From the NCBI GenBank assembly GCA_011525385.1, contig WTGF01000111.1, forward strand, positions 1 to 64,000: DNA of 64,000 nt. The letters are read 5' to 3'. A program made the position numbers and the translations under genes. Origin of the DNA: Chloroflexota bacterium (lineage in GTDB: Bacteria; Chloroflexota; Anaerolineae; Aggregatilineales; Phototrophicaceae). Below, piece after piece: positions 1-12,596 of this stretch. Below the pieces are notes generated by a model. That model had not been told where the DNA came from. It saw nothing but the letters and a program-made list of their open reading frames with translations, and did not search any database. Numbering within the stretch: position 1 is the stretch's first letter; every line of letters begins with the position of its first letter.

Positions 1-249
1 GCCGGTCGCCCCTGCCGAATCGTTCATATTTTGGGTTAGGAATCTCATGTCGAGGACTGGCTACGAAGTATTTCAAGCGAAAAGGATACATTACCTTGTC
101 CTGACAAGATGCAGGTGATTGACGGCAACGTCATTCGATTGTACGATTTGACCGAATTTGTAGCCCAAGCCCCCTTTGGGGTCTTGAGCGATCAAAGACG
201 CTGAACTAGCCTAAGAGAACGTATATGAGCAATTGGCGAGGGAGTAATC
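1..249. other. Left-edge non-coding stretch with a possible gene remnant
   Basis: The first bases (GGTCGCCCCTGC) match one arm of the dispersed GGGCGA/TCGCCCCTAC hairpin repeat seen at many places in the window. A frame on the plus strand is open from 40 to the TGA at 202-204 but opens right after a TAG at 37-39; its last 30 or so residues (from ATG 109) look protein-like (IDGNVIRLYDLTEF), so this could be the end of a broken gene. No start with a ribosome binding site supports a real CDS. I could not assign a family. Confidence 0.25.
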
Positions 250-942
250 GTGACAGTTGAATCGAAAAGCAAGAACTCCGTCAAACGGAAAAGGCTAATT
301 GTGGGCGCCGTCGTCGGCATCGCGGTGGCTGTCGCGGCGGCCTTTGTCTTGATCTCCAACCAGAGCGCTGTGAGCACGGATGCCTATGACTACTCCCAAA
401 TACCTCAAGGACGGCAGTCGGATGGCGGGTTTGTGCTGGGGGATCCCGATGCGCCAGTGACCATCGTAGCCTTTGAGGACTTCCTGTGCGGGCACTGCCA
501 GCGCTACAAGGCAGAGGTTGAGAAGCTGATCTCGGAATATGTGGCGGAGGGATTGGCGCGCTTTGAGTATCGCTTCACCCCGGTTGTCGACCCAAGTTAT
601 TCCTGGCAGACGGCGAAACTGGCTGAGTGCTCGGAAAGCCTGCGCCCCGGTTCCTTCTGGAACGCGCATGACGCGCTTTACGAAATCGCCAGCGCGCGCC
701 AATTCAGCGACAACTCGTCGCGCATCTTCGCCGAACGGATGAACATGTCCTACGCCGATTTATTGGTATGCACGCGGGACGCGGATCAGGTGAACAAGGA
801 TCTGCAGTTGGCGAACCAGCTAGGCGTGACAGGTACGCCCACGGTATTTGTGCGCTATGGCGATGGTTTCCCGCAGCCCTTCCCCTTCGGCAAGCAACCC
901 AGCTTCGAGCAATTGGCGACGCTTATTGACGGGGCAAGCTAA
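250..942 (+). CDS. Membrane-anchored DsbA-family thioredoxin-fold protein
   Basis: A 230-residue protein that starts with GTG. A basic N-terminus (residues 1-16) is followed by one hydrophobic segment (about 17-36), so the rest should lie outside the membrane. The thioredoxin fold begins near residue 58 (LGDPDAPVTIVAFEDF). The redox motif is C80-G-H-C83, and the cis-proline is P197 in VTGTPTVFV; both are typical of DsbA/BdbD-like thiol-disulfide oxidoreductases. The role is probably making or repairing disulfide bonds in exported proteins. The next gene follows after 21 bases. Fold and active site are clear; oxidase versus isomerase role is not shown by sequence. Confidence 0.88.
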   Translation: MTVESKSKNSVKRKRLIVGAVVGIAVAVAAAFVLISNQSAVSTDAYDYSQIPQGRQSDGGFVLGDPDAPVTIVAFEDFLCGHCQRYKAEVEKLISEYVAEGLARFEYRFTPVVDPSYSWQTAKLAECSESLRPGSFWNAHDALYEIASARQFSDNSSRIFAERMNMSYADLLVCTRDADQVNKDLQLANQLGVTGTPTVFVRYGDGFPQPFPFGKQPSFEQLATLIDGAS

Positions 943-963
943 GCGACGGGGGCCCTTAGTCGC

Positions 964-1887
964 ATGCCGTTCCCCGACTTTTACGACGCGCGCAAGGTCG
1001 GCACAGCTTACAAAGCGAACATTTATGAGGCAGTAGAGGCCGGCGTCGAGTTGCGACTAGCGGCGGCGGAGAGAGACAGGCCGCAAGTTGCCCTGGTGCT
1101 GGTAGATATGCAGTGCGATTTCGTACATCGCGATGGGGCGCTCTATGTGCCCGGCGCCCTAGAGGACTGCCGTCGAATCGCCGAATGGATCTACCGTCAT
1201 GTGGCGGCGATCAGCAAGATATTTGTATCGCTGGACAGCCACTATCCCTTACAGATATTCTTCCCTACCTGGTGGCGCAATGCCGACAAGCGACATCCAG
1301 CGCCCAATACGGTCATCACCGCGGAAGACGTACATGCGGGCAGATGGCAGCCGGTATACGAGCGGGAATGGACATCCCAGTACGTCGATCAATTGGAAAA
1401 CCAGCACAAGAAGCAATTGATGATCTGGCCCTTCCATACCTTGGTCGGCACAGCCGGGCACAGCCTTTCACCCGCTCTCTATGAGGCGATTTGCTACCAC
1501 AGCGCCGCGCGTCAAGCGCAGCCGGAACTTATCATCAAGGGCGAAATAGCGAAGACAGAACACTATTCGATACTTGAGCCCGAAGTCAAAGTGGCGGATC
1601 ACCCGGGGGGTCAACTCAACGTGAAGCTGCTGGGCGAATTGGAGCAATTCGATCTGGTCTATATTGCCGGCGAGGCCAAGAGCCACTGCGTCCTGGAAAC
1701 GGTAAACTCGATTATGCGCTACTTTCGAGGACAGCCACATGTCATCAGTCGTCTGCGCATTCTCGAGGATGCGATGTCCTCGGTATTTGTTCCGGGAATC
1801 GACTTCGAAGCGATGACGAATGCGGCCTTTGAAGAATATAAGACGCGGGGATTAAGTTTGGCAACGACGGGCGAAGGAATTGGCTAG
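964..1887 (+). CDS. Isochorismatase-family cysteine hydrolase (nicotinamidase-like)
   Basis: A 307-residue cysteine hydrolase. The catalytic triad of the isochorismatase/nicotinamidase family is visible: D48 in VDMQCDF, K192 in IIKGEIAKT, and C242 in KSHCVLET. Nicotinamidase would turn nicotinamide into nicotinate, which the nicotinate phosphoribosyltransferase encoded 1 kb downstream on the other strand could use, so NAD salvage is the best guess. The protein is longer than typical bacterial PncA (about 180-215 residues), with extra sequence at both ends and between D48 and K192, so another amide or N-carbamoyl substrate is possible. It ends in the leader of mtnA. Confidence 0.75.
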   Translation: MPFPDFYDARKVGTAYKANIYEAVEAGVELRLAAAERDRPQVALVLVDMQCDFVHRDGALYVPGALEDCRRIAEWIYRHVAAISKIFVSLDSHYPLQIFFPTWWRNADKRHPAPNTVITAEDVHAGRWQPVYEREWTSQYVDQLENQHKKQLMIWPFHTLVGTAGHSLSPALYEAICYHSAARQAQPELIIKGEIAKTEHYSILEPEVKVADHPGGQLNVKLLGELEQFDLVYIAGEAKSHCVLETVNSIMRYFRGQPHVISRLRILEDAMSSVFVPGIDFEAMTNAAFEEYKTRGLSLATTGEGIG

Positions 1888-1891
1888 GCTC

Positions 1892-2935
1892 ATGCGAACG
1901 GTGGAATGGGACGGCGACGCCGTCAAAATGATAGATCAGCGGGCGCTGCCCTGGGAATTGGCATTTGTTCGGCTGGAAACGGTAGAAGCGGTGGCCGAGA
2001 GCATCCGGGATATGACTGTGCGCGGCGCGCCCGCCATCGGCGCTGCGGCAGGATTCGGCATGGCCCTGGCAGCGCGTCAGAGCGCGGCGACGAGGGTTGA
2101 GGCTCTTGTTGACGAGCTGCAAAACTATGCCGAGCTGCTAAAGTCGTCGCGCCCGACCGCGGTAAACCTGGCCTGGGCGGTCGACAAGCTCATGAAAATT
2201 GCCCTCAGCGGCGAGTTCAAGAGCGCGGATGACATGCGCGAAGTTTTGCTGGGAGCCGCGCAGCAGATCGCGGACGATGACGTGGCCGTCAACAGCCGCA
2301 TGGGGAGCAATGGCGCGGCGTTGGTGCCGGACGGGGCGACGATCTTGCATCACTGCAATACCGGCGCCTTGGCGACGGTCGATTACGGTACTGCCCTGGG
2401 CGTGATACGCGCGGCATTTGAGCGGGGAAAGCGGATCCACGTTCTGCTTGACGAAACCCGCCCTCGTTTGCAGGGATCGCGCTTGAGCGCTTGGGAGCTG
2501 GAACAGCTTGGCATCAGCTATGACATTATTCCAGATACGGCCGCCGGTTATTATATGGGCAAAGGCGAGGTCGACATCATCCTGGTCGGCGCCGATCGCA
2601 TCGCCGCAAATGGCGACTTCGCCAACAAGATCGGCACCTATCAACTGGCGATATTGGCAAAGGAGCATGGCATCCCTTTTTACACGGTCGCTCCAACCTC
2701 CACCATTGATTTAAGTTTGAGCAGCGGCGCCGAAATTCCCATCGAGGAGCGCGACCCCGACGAAGTCACGACGCCTTATGGCAATCGGATCGTGCCGGAG
2801 ACTTTTCGCGCTCGCAATCCGGCATTTGATGTCACGCCCCAGCGCTATTTAAGCGGCATCGTGACGGAAAACGGCATCGCAAGGCCGCCTTATAGCAAAA
2901 GCCTGGCGCGCGCTGTGGCCGGAGAGCGGCTCTAG
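1892..2935 (+). CDS. mtnA: S-methyl-5-thioribose-1-phosphate isomerase
   Basis: Converts 5-methylthioribose-1-phosphate to 5-methylthioribulose-1-phosphate in methionine salvage. The start RTVEWDG, the segment TVRGAPAIGAAAGFGMALA, and NTGALATVDYGTALGVI are characteristic of MtnA (eIF2B-alpha-like fold); the conserved cysteine (HHCNTG) and aspartate (GADRIAANGD) of the active site are present. I place the start at ATG 1892, with GAAGGA about 13 bases upstream; the TTG at 1880 is too close to that site. It overlaps or abuts the hydrolase gene upstream and overlaps the convergent pncB-type gene by four bases at its end. The matching phosphorylase is encoded at 23.2 kb. Confidence 0.93.
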   Translation: MRTVEWDGDAVKMIDQRALPWELAFVRLETVEAVAESIRDMTVRGAPAIGAAAGFGMALAARQSAATRVEALVDELQNYAELLKSSRPTAVNLAWAVDKLMKIALSGEFKSADDMREVLLGAAQQIADDDVAVNSRMGSNGAALVPDGATILHHCNTGALATVDYGTALGVIRAAFERGKRIHVLLDETRPRLQGSRLSAWELEQLGISYDIIPDTAAGYYMGKGEVDIILVGADRIAANGDFANKIGTYQLAILAKEHGIPFYTVAPTSTIDLSLSSGAEIPIEERDPDEVTTPYGNRIVPETFRARNPAFDVTPQRYLSGIVTENGIARPPYSKSLARAVAGERL

Positions 2936-4275
2936 TCGAAGTCAGCCAGATTGATCCGCTCCAGGTCGGGATTGGCGCAAGGACGCCGCCCCAGTTTCGC
3001 CATATCCAACCAGTCTCCCCTCACCTTGACGCGAACGATATCCATTGTGAAATCGGAGTTGGTGCGTTTGTCGTTGTTCAGCAAGCTGGATCCGACGCCA
3101 TAACTGTCGACCGGAACGCCTTGGCGTTCGAAGCGGGCGATCTTTTCCCGATTGAAACCGCCGGAGACGACGATTTGCGTCCCGCGGCAAAATTCGCTGG
3201 CTAGCCCCTGAAGGTTGGCCGGTAGATCCCAGTTTTCCCAGGCGCTATCGATGGCTTCGCGCACGATACGCACCAATTGGGGGCTGACGCCCGGTTCCGC
3301 GCTTTCCGGCAGGGACCTGTCGCGCAGCTTGGCGCTGGTATCCAAGCGGACCCCGTGCAAGGTCCAGCGCTTCATCTCGGAGCGGTTGCCCTCTTTATAG
3401 GCGGCGAGATAATGTTGCCAGTAGGCCGAGAGGGTGGCGCGGGCGGCCGCTACCGTATCGTTATTGAAATCCGCCAGGAGAATACGCGGGCTTTCGACGG
3501 GTATGTGGCGGGCGAACTGGATCATTGTCTCGACGCTGTCCGCCAAGAAACAAGCGATCATCGCGTGGGGCACGGTGCCAAGGCCCTTGCCGCTCCAAAG
3601 AGAGGCCTGCGCGTCCGTGCTGACCAGGGGCGGGACCTCAATGCCCGTATCGAGATGATAACGATGCAGCGCCAGCCAATAGGCGTAGCCGTCGATGGCT
3701 TGTACCTCCGGCAGGTCAAAACGCGCCGGGAAGAATAGTATCGGTTTTCCCCTGGCGGCTTCCAGCACTTCGTAGACATTGGTAGCGATACGACTGGCGC
3801 GGGAAAGCACACCCAGCATCGAGGTTTCCAGCAGCGCGAAGTCACGATAGCGTCCGCGCAACTGCAAGACGGTCAGCACGTTTTCGGGGTCGCCGTCATA
3901 AAAGGTGACCACGCCATCCTGCACGGCGTCAATCTCGAGCTCTTGCCAGGTCTCGACCCAGGTATCGTTCCGATCGAAATAGCCCGTGGCATAACGCAAT
4001 TGCGCGAGGGCATGATCGACGCCGGCAATCAAGGCTGTGGGCGAGCGGCGATTGAAGATCTGCGCTTCCACCTCGATGTTCCCGACCAGGAGTTCATCGG
4101 CGCCGTCGGCTCCGCGCGGGTTACGCCCTCGGTAGCTGTATCCCTCAGCCTGAAGACTGTTGAGAATGAGGGCGGCGTTGCTGAAATACTTGTCGGCGTA
4201 ATATCCGCGGCGCAGCGCGTCCACGTTGATGGCAAATCTGTCGGTCTTCAAGCGTTTCTTGTCGAATATCGACAT
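2932..4275 (-). CDS. pncB: Nicotinate phosphoribosyltransferase
   Basis: A 447-residue enzyme joining nicotinate and PRPP to give nicotinate mononucleotide (Preiss-Handler NAD salvage). Family marks are the N-terminal substrate loop (TDRFAINVDALRRGYYADKY), ALLETSMLGVLSRAS in the middle, and the phosphate-binding end VSGGFNREKIARFE followed by VDSYGVGSSL. A GGGGAGG ribosome site lies 7-8 bases before the ATG. It converges with mtnA (4-base overlap). The nearby cysteine hydrolase (964-1887) may supply nicotinate. Length and motifs fit the single-domain bacterial enzyme. Confidence 0.9.
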   Translation of the reverse strand: MSIFDKKRLKTDRFAINVDALRRGYYADKYFSNAALILNSLQAEGYSYRGRNPRGADGADELLVGNIEVEAQIFNRRSPTALIAGVDHALAQLRYATGYFDRNDTWVETWQELEIDAVQDGVVTFYDGDPENVLTVLQLRGRYRDFALLETSMLGVLSRASRIATNVYEVLEAARGKPILFFPARFDLPEVQAIDGYAYWLALHRYHLDTGIEVPPLVSTDAQASLWSGKGLGTVPHAMIACFLADSVETMIQFARHIPVESPRILLADFNNDTVAAARATLSAYWQHYLAAYKEGNRSEMKRWTLHGVRLDTSAKLRDRSLPESAEPGVSPQLVRIVREAIDSAWENWDLPANLQGLASEFCRGTQIVVSGGFNREKIARFERQGVPVDSYGVGSSLLNNDKRTNSDFTMDIVRVKVRGDWLDMAKLGRRPCANPDLERINLADFD

Positions 4276-4680
4276 CCGTCGCCCGCCTCCCCTAGCGCGT
4301 GCCGCCTGGCAACCGCGTGAGATTTCGCCATTCTACCCCATCCCCGGCCCTTCCCCGAATCATCGGGGAAGGGTGACTCGTCGTCGCAGTTGATATTTTT
4401 GCATGAATTACTTGGTTTTACTAAGAACCCGAAGGATTTTAACCACTGAGGCCACCGAGGACGGCGGTGGGCGAGCCAAGGCTCGCCCCTACGGCCAAAT
4501 TTTTCTTTGGGGTTGCGCGACTTACTCGGATTTACTCCTGTGCATTTGCGATGAAATGAAATATCTTAATATCGACCGATTTCGATACAGTACCGAGTTC
4601 GCCGCTGCTGTACATGTGATTCAGAATTGCGCTATAATCCACCCCTGCGATTTTTTGCGTCACAGGAACGGAATAGAGCC
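4276..4680. repeat. Intergenic region with two dispersed hairpin repeats and a promoter
   Basis: Three things are visible. First, a G/C hairpin at 4348-4373 (11-bp stem, 4-base loop) lies within a 49-base stretch (4331-4379) present again, perfectly inverted, at 10369-10417. Second, 4431-4495 holds an ACCACTGAG/CCACCGAGG block followed by the hairpin GGGCGAGCC-AA-GGCTCGCCC (4469-4488) and CCTAC, a unit found all over the window. Third, a promoter near 4609-4638 serves the kinase gene. No protein gene is supported here. Confidence 0.7.
4609..4638 (+). promoter_or_regulatory. Candidate sigma-70-type promoter for the PfkB kinase gene
   Basis: A perfect TATAAT lies at 4633-4638, with TGTACA (4 of 6 to the -35 consensus) at 4609-4614 and an 18-base spacer. 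It would start transcription about 35 bases before the ATG at 4681. A CAGGAACGG ribosome site follows. Confidence 0.5.
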
Positions 4681-5643
4681 ATGCAAATAGTCATTACCGG
4701 ATCAATCGCTTACGACTATCTGATGCGCTTCCCCGGCCACTTCAAAGAGTACTTCATTGCCGATGCGCTCGATCACATCAGTCTCAGTTTTCTGGTGGAC
4801 GAAATGAGCAAACATTGGGGAGGCGCAGCGGCCAATATCGCCTTCACGATGGCAAAGTTCGGTATTCGCCCGAAGTTGATGGGCACGGTTGGCGGAGATT
4901 TCGGCGATTACAGAGGTTGGCTGGAAGACAAGGGCGTCGATTGCAGCACTGTGGTCCAGATTGATGAAGTCTTAACTGCCTCATTCTTTGGCAATACCGA
5001 TGAGGACAACAATCAGTTGGCGTTCTTCTACGGCGGCGCCATGAACCTGGCCAGGAACTATTCGCTGGCTGATGTCACCAGCGAAAGTCCTGATATGGTC
5101 GTCGTCTCGCCCAATGATCCTGTGGCCATGGTCAAGCTGACCGATGAATGTCGCGCGCGAGGGATTCCTTTCGTCTATGACCCCAGCCAGCAGGTGCCTC
5201 GCCTGAGCGGCGACGAACTCAAGCGCGGCATGCTGGGCACGCGCCTGATGGTGGTCAATACGTATGAAGCAAGTGTCATTTGCAGCAAAACCGGCTTAAC
5301 GCTCGATGAACTGCGTGATCAGATCGAGATTCTGATTGTTACGGCAAGCGAAAATGGATCCACCGTTTATGCCGCGGACGAGGTAATGGAGATTCCAGCA
5401 TTCGCGCCAACTGAAATCAAGGACCCTACCGGCGCCGGCGATGCCTATCGCGCCGGTCTGATGGCGGGTATCGCGCGCGGTCTTCCGTTGGAGACCTCCG
5501 CCAAAGTTGGCGCTCTATCGGCAACCTTTGCGCTGGAGCAAATTGGCACGCAGAATCACGATTTCACCGCTGCGGGTTTTGTCGAGCGCTTCCGCAGTCT
5601 TAGTGATGACGGCGGCGACCTGGATCGCTTGCTGGACGCTTGA
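4681..5643 (+). CDS. PfkB-family carbohydrate/nucleoside kinase (probable adenosine kinase)
   Basis: A 320-residue ribokinase-fold kinase. The N-terminal region (ITGSIAYDYLMRFPG) and the glycine-rich WGGAAANIAFTMAKFG bind substrate; the C-terminal signature DPTGAGDAYRAGLMAG carries the catalytic aspartate and anion hole. ATG 4681 with CAGGAACGG just upstream is preferred over the in-frame ATG at 4627, which lies inside the promoter. The N-terminus resembles nucleoside kinases of the archaeal MJ0406 type, and the next gene is adenosylhomocysteinase, whose product adenosine would be the natural substrate. Adenosine specificity is inference; a sugar kinase is the alternative. Confidence 0.82.
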   Translation: MQIVITGSIAYDYLMRFPGHFKEYFIADALDHISLSFLVDEMSKHWGGAAANIAFTMAKFGIRPKLMGTVGGDFGDYRGWLEDKGVDCSTVVQIDEVLTASFFGNTDEDNNQLAFFYGGAMNLARNYSLADVTSESPDMVVVSPNDPVAMVKLTDECRARGIPFVYDPSQQVPRLSGDELKRGMLGTRLMVVNTYEASVICSKTGLTLDELRDQIEILIVTASENGSTVYAADEVMEIPAFAPTEIKDPTGAGDAYRAGLMAGIARGLPLETSAKVGALSATFALEQIGTQNHDFTAAGFVERFRSLSDDGGDLDRLLDA

Positions 5644-7511
<1,868 letters not shown>

Positions 7512-7559
7512 GGCAAGCGCCCGCGGGCGGGGGAGTTCGACCAATGCGCCGATTCGTTG

Positions 7560-7565
7560 TATAGT
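7560..7565 (+). promoter_or_regulatory. Candidate -10 box upstream of the DUF4397/SH3b gene
   Basis: TATAGT at 7560-7565 lies about 48 bases before the ATG at 7613. Only a weak TTCGAC stands about 18 bases upstream as -35, so this is tentative. Confidence 0.3.
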
Positions 7566-7612
7566 TTAGATAGTGGCGTTTTATCCGCAGCGCGAAGAGA
7601 AGGAACAGGATC

Positions 7613-10102
7613 ATGAAAATTAGATTAATTGGTATCGTCCTATTTATGTTATATCCTGCGCTCCTGTTAGCGGCTGCACCATCGTTGGCACAAGGAGGCG
7701 CAAGAGCGCGCTTTGTCAATGTGGCGCCCGGTACGCCGTCGCTCGACATCTTGGTGAATGGCAAGTTGGTCGAATCCGACTTGTCCTACGGCGAGTCGAG
7801 CGCATACTTGAACGTGCCTTCAGGGACCATTGATTTGAAAGGCATGGTCTCGGGAAGCTCCACCGTACAGCTTGGGCATAGCGCGGATGTTGCGTCCGGA
7901 TCGGCGACATCGTTCGTGATTTCGTCGGCGGAATCGCCGCGATTCCAGGCAATTCCAGAGATTTTGGGTAGTCTGGATTTTGGCGCAACGCGGCTGTCGA
8001 TCGTCTACGCTATTGACGAAGGATCGCCGGTGGACATTGTCTTCCGGGAAAATGGCGAGATCTTGGGTGCAGGGATTAGCCCCGGCGCCGTGGTCGGTCC
8101 CTATGAATTGAGGGCCGATGTTTATGACTTGGATCTGGTTGTGGCAGGGGACGCCAGTAGTGCGTCAATTCTCGATTTGACTATGCCGGTATCCGCCGGG
8201 ACCAGCCAACTCGCTATTATCTATGGCGCCGCAAACGATCCGCAAGTGTTGACCACTGCGGCTCCCACGGCCCCGACAACTGACAGCGGGCTGGTACGAT
8301 TTCTTCACGCAGTTCAAGGCGCGACTCCGTTCGCGTTAAGCGTCGACGGCGCGCCGATCGTCCCGTCTCTCGCATATGCAATGCCGTCGGAGCACATCGC
8401 CTTGCCGAGCGGATCGCATCGAGTTGCGCTAAGTATCGGTGGCGCGGAAATCACTGCAATGACCTTGAACGTCGCTGCCGGCCAGGCTCAAACCGCCGTT
8501 GTCATGGGCTCGCCGGCGAATCTGAGCATGTCATCTTATAGTGACGACCTCAGCGGTATTGACAGGACTTCGGCCCTGGTGAGTTTAATCAATGCCATTC
8601 CAGGCAGCACCGTCGATCGCTTGACCCTGTCGAGCGGCGCAGTAGCCGCAACGGGCGTGGCATATGGAAGCGCGAGCGGCGCGGCAAAAATCGTCACTGG
8701 CAAGCAAGGATTGTCGCTAGATTTAACAATTGGCGACGATAGCGGAAGGGTCAACCTGCCGGACAGCCGGTTCAACGGCGGCTCTTATTACAATCTGATC
8801 GCCTTGCCCGGCAGCGCATTTTCCGGTCCCCAATTGCTGATTGCCGAAACGAGCATTCTGCGTGGTCTCGACCTTGAAGTTATGATGATGGAGCAAGAGA
8901 CAGCGCAGGCGGCTCCGCCAGCGGAACGGGTAGAAGAAGTAGAGGAAGTAGAAGAAGAAGTATCGCAACCTGTCGTCATCACAGCCGCTGAAATTGACGG
9001 CCCGACCGCTCGCGTGAATCTCAATCGCGGCGTCAACTTGCATTTGCGGCAATATCCTCATGTCGAAGCGCTGTCGCTGGGGCTGACGCCAGGCGATACG
9101 ACCTTGATCGTATTAGGGAGACGCGGCCTAACAGAATACTACGGCGAGGAACCCGCCGATGAACCGGTCGATTTGAGCGGCTTTGATGCCGATCCTGCGG
9201 AAGGATTGGAACGCTGGCAAGACCTGGAACCCGCCGAAACCTGGCTCTTCGTCACGTATATGACGCCCGATGGCGGCACGATTGACGCCTGGGTTAACGC
9301 CCTGTTCCTGCAAGTATCGGATGAAGACGGAGAAGCGCAGCGCTTGGCCGATCTGGAAATGATACGGCAGAATCAGGCGGGCTTGTCCAGGGCTACGTCC
9401 ATCGGTCCGCCGCAGCCCCTCGAGCGCGTCAGCGCTTATGCATATAACCTGAACGCGGGTGTAAATCTTAATATCCGCATGGCGAACGACGTCAGTTCCG
9501 AGAATTTGGGTCAAGTCGCAAATGGAGATTCATTACGGCTGATCGGGCTGGACGAAGCCGACGAATGGGCATATATCGAGTATAAGGCGACGGATAGCGT
9601 GATCATCAGCGGCTGGGTAAGCACTCAATACGTTCAAATCTTGCTCGACGGGAGGCCGACCAGCCTCGAGGCGCTGCGGGAATTCGACGCTTCCCTGATT
9701 TCAGTGGTGGACGATTCAACCCGCGGCGGCATCAATTTGGCGGGCGATGCCGAAGCCCCGGCCGCGCCGACCAAGGATCCCCTGCTCGGCGCCGTCCTCG
9801 CGACGGTCGACTTGAATCCCGACGCTAATCTTCACCTGCGATTGCGACCAAATGCGACCAGCGAATCACTGGATCTCATTCCCTCTCGCACGAGTGTGAT
9901 CGTTGACGGCTTCACCGAAAGCGAAGAATGGTACCGGGTCAGCTATGAAGGCGTGCCGGGCTGGATATCGGCCGCTTACGCAGTGCTGTCCTTCAACGAT
10001 CGTTATATGCCTATGGAAGAAATACTGGGACGCCTGACGCTCTTTGATGATTTTGGCATAGAGATGCCAGAGGAAGAGACGGATGAGATGGCGGGTCAAT
10101 AG
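7613..10102 (+). CDS. Large secreted protein with DUF4397 repeats and three SH3b domains
   Basis: An 829-residue exported protein. A signal peptide (about residues 1-26) ends at SLAQ. Residues 28-420 hold DUF4397-like modules, recognisable from ARFVNVAPGTPSLDILVNG (about 31) and VRFLHAVQGATPFALSVDG (about 228). An acidic linker rich in Glu-Val (about 430-450) leads to three SH3b-like domains starting near 466 (GVNLHLR), 608 (GVNLNIR) and 729 (DANLHLRLRP). SH3b domains commonly bind cell-wall or surface polymers, so it probably sits at the envelope; no enzyme domain is visible. GAAGGAACAGG precedes the ATG. A smaller SH3b protein is encoded at 47.3-48.6 kb. Confidence 0.8.
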   Translation: MKIRLIGIVLFMLYPALLLAAAPSLAQGGARARFVNVAPGTPSLDILVNGKLVESDLSYGESSAYLNVPSGTIDLKGMVSGSSTVQLGHSADVASGSATSFVISSAESPRFQAIPEILGSLDFGATRLSIVYAIDEGSPVDIVFRENGEILGAGISPGAVVGPYELRADVYDLDLVVAGDASSASILDLTMPVSAGTSQLAIIYGAANDPQVLTTAAPTAPTTDSGLVRFLHAVQGATPFALSVDGAPIVPSLAYAMPSEHIALPSGSHRVALSIGGAEITAMTLNVAAGQAQTAVVMGSPANLSMSSYSDDLSGIDRTSALVSLINAIPGSTVDRLTLSSGAVAATGVAYGSASGAAKIVTGKQGLSLDLTIGDDSGRVNLPDSRFNGGSYYNLIALPGSAFSGPQLLIAETSILRGLDLEVMMMEQETAQAAPPAERVEEVEEVEEEVSQPVVITAAEIDGPTARVNLNRGVNLHLRQYPHVEALSLGLTPGDTTLIVLGRRGLTEYYGEEPADEPVDLSGFDADPAEGLERWQDLEPAETWLFVTYMTPDGGTIDAWVNALFLQVSDEDGEAQRLADLEMIRQNQAGLSRATSIGPPQPLERVSAYAYNLNAGVNLNIRMANDVSSENLGQVANGDSLRLIGLDEADEWAYIEYKATDSVIISGWVSTQYVQILLDGRPTSLEALREFDASLISVVDDSTRGGINLAGDAEAPAAPTKDPLLGAVLATVDLNPDANLHLRLRPNATSESLDLIPSRTSVIVDGFTESEEWYRVSYEGVPGWISAAYAVLSFNDRYMPMEEILGRLTLFDDFGIEMPEEETDEMAGQ

Positions 10103-10207
10103 GGCGCTCCGGACATCGCCGATAAGGCAAGTCGGGTACTCCGACCAAATGCCGCCTTGTCTACCCCCATCCCCCGGCCCAATGCCCCCTCGGTCCCCTG
10201 CCTCACG

Positions 10208-10438
10208 GCTGAGGAGGCGACAGGTTTGAATATCGCGCATATCTCAAGGCCAACCCCTCCCCCCAGCCCCCTCCCCGAAGCATCGGAGAGGGGGAGCGCG
10301 CCGCAAGAAGATGGTATTATATGTTCATTTTCGTGAATTTCAGCAAGTTAAATCCCAAATCCAATGTAGAGTCACCCTTCCCCGATGATTCGGGGAAGGG
10401 CCGGGGATGGGGTAGAAAAAACCTGTCGCCTCCTCAGC
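10208..10438. mobile_element. MITE-like element: 20-bp inverted termini and 8-bp flanking duplication
   Basis: Bases 10208-10227 (GCTGAGGAGGCGACAGGTTT) are the perfect reverse complement of 10419-10438. The element is flanked on both sides by the same GCCTCACG (10200-10207 and 10439-10446), as expected for a target-site duplication. It carries no gene, which fits a non-autonomous miniature element. Two G/C hairpin repeats lie inside: 10251-10298, and 10369-10417, whose 49 bases recur inverted at 4331-4379. Confidence 0.75.
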
Positions 10439-10602
10439 GCCTCACGGGGGAAGTATCCCCAAAATGAGGGAAGGGCGCCCGCGAAATGAAATTCAGATTT
10501 TGATATTACCGCATTTCTGCGAGGTATCACGCAGTATATTTCCGCATTTTCGCGCCACTTCTACATTGCCAAGCAAGCCTTAGAAGATCAAAGCTGATCG
10601 GC

Positions 10603-10608
10603 TATAAT
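10603..10608 (+). promoter_or_regulatory. -10 box of the GDP-deoxymannose gene cluster
   Basis: A perfect TATAAT. An ATG begins inside it at 10607, so that ATG cannot be used if this is the promoter; translation would begin at TTG 10649. The -35 region (TTAGAA, 17-base spacer) is weak. Confidence 0.4.
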
Positions 10609-10648
10609 GTCGCTGGATTCAATAATCCAGCGCTCTCAGGAACAGCCA

Positions 10649-12595
<1,947 letters not shown>

Positions 12596-12596
<1 letters not shown>

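Larger units (their letters stand above)
10103..10648. repeat. 546-base intergenic region dominated by a repeat element
   Basis: Holds the 231-bp mobile-looking element (10208-10438) described separately, then A/T-richer sequence running into the promoter of the reductase gene. No protein gene is supported. Confidence 0.7.

Noticed and set aside
4403..4680. An in-frame upstream extension or small gene before the PfkB kinase
   Set aside because: It translates the dispersed repeat and the promoter; no ribosome site.
7518..7533. GC-rich palindrome after ahcY as a terminator
   Set aside because: The GCCCGCGGGC stem is not followed by a T-run.
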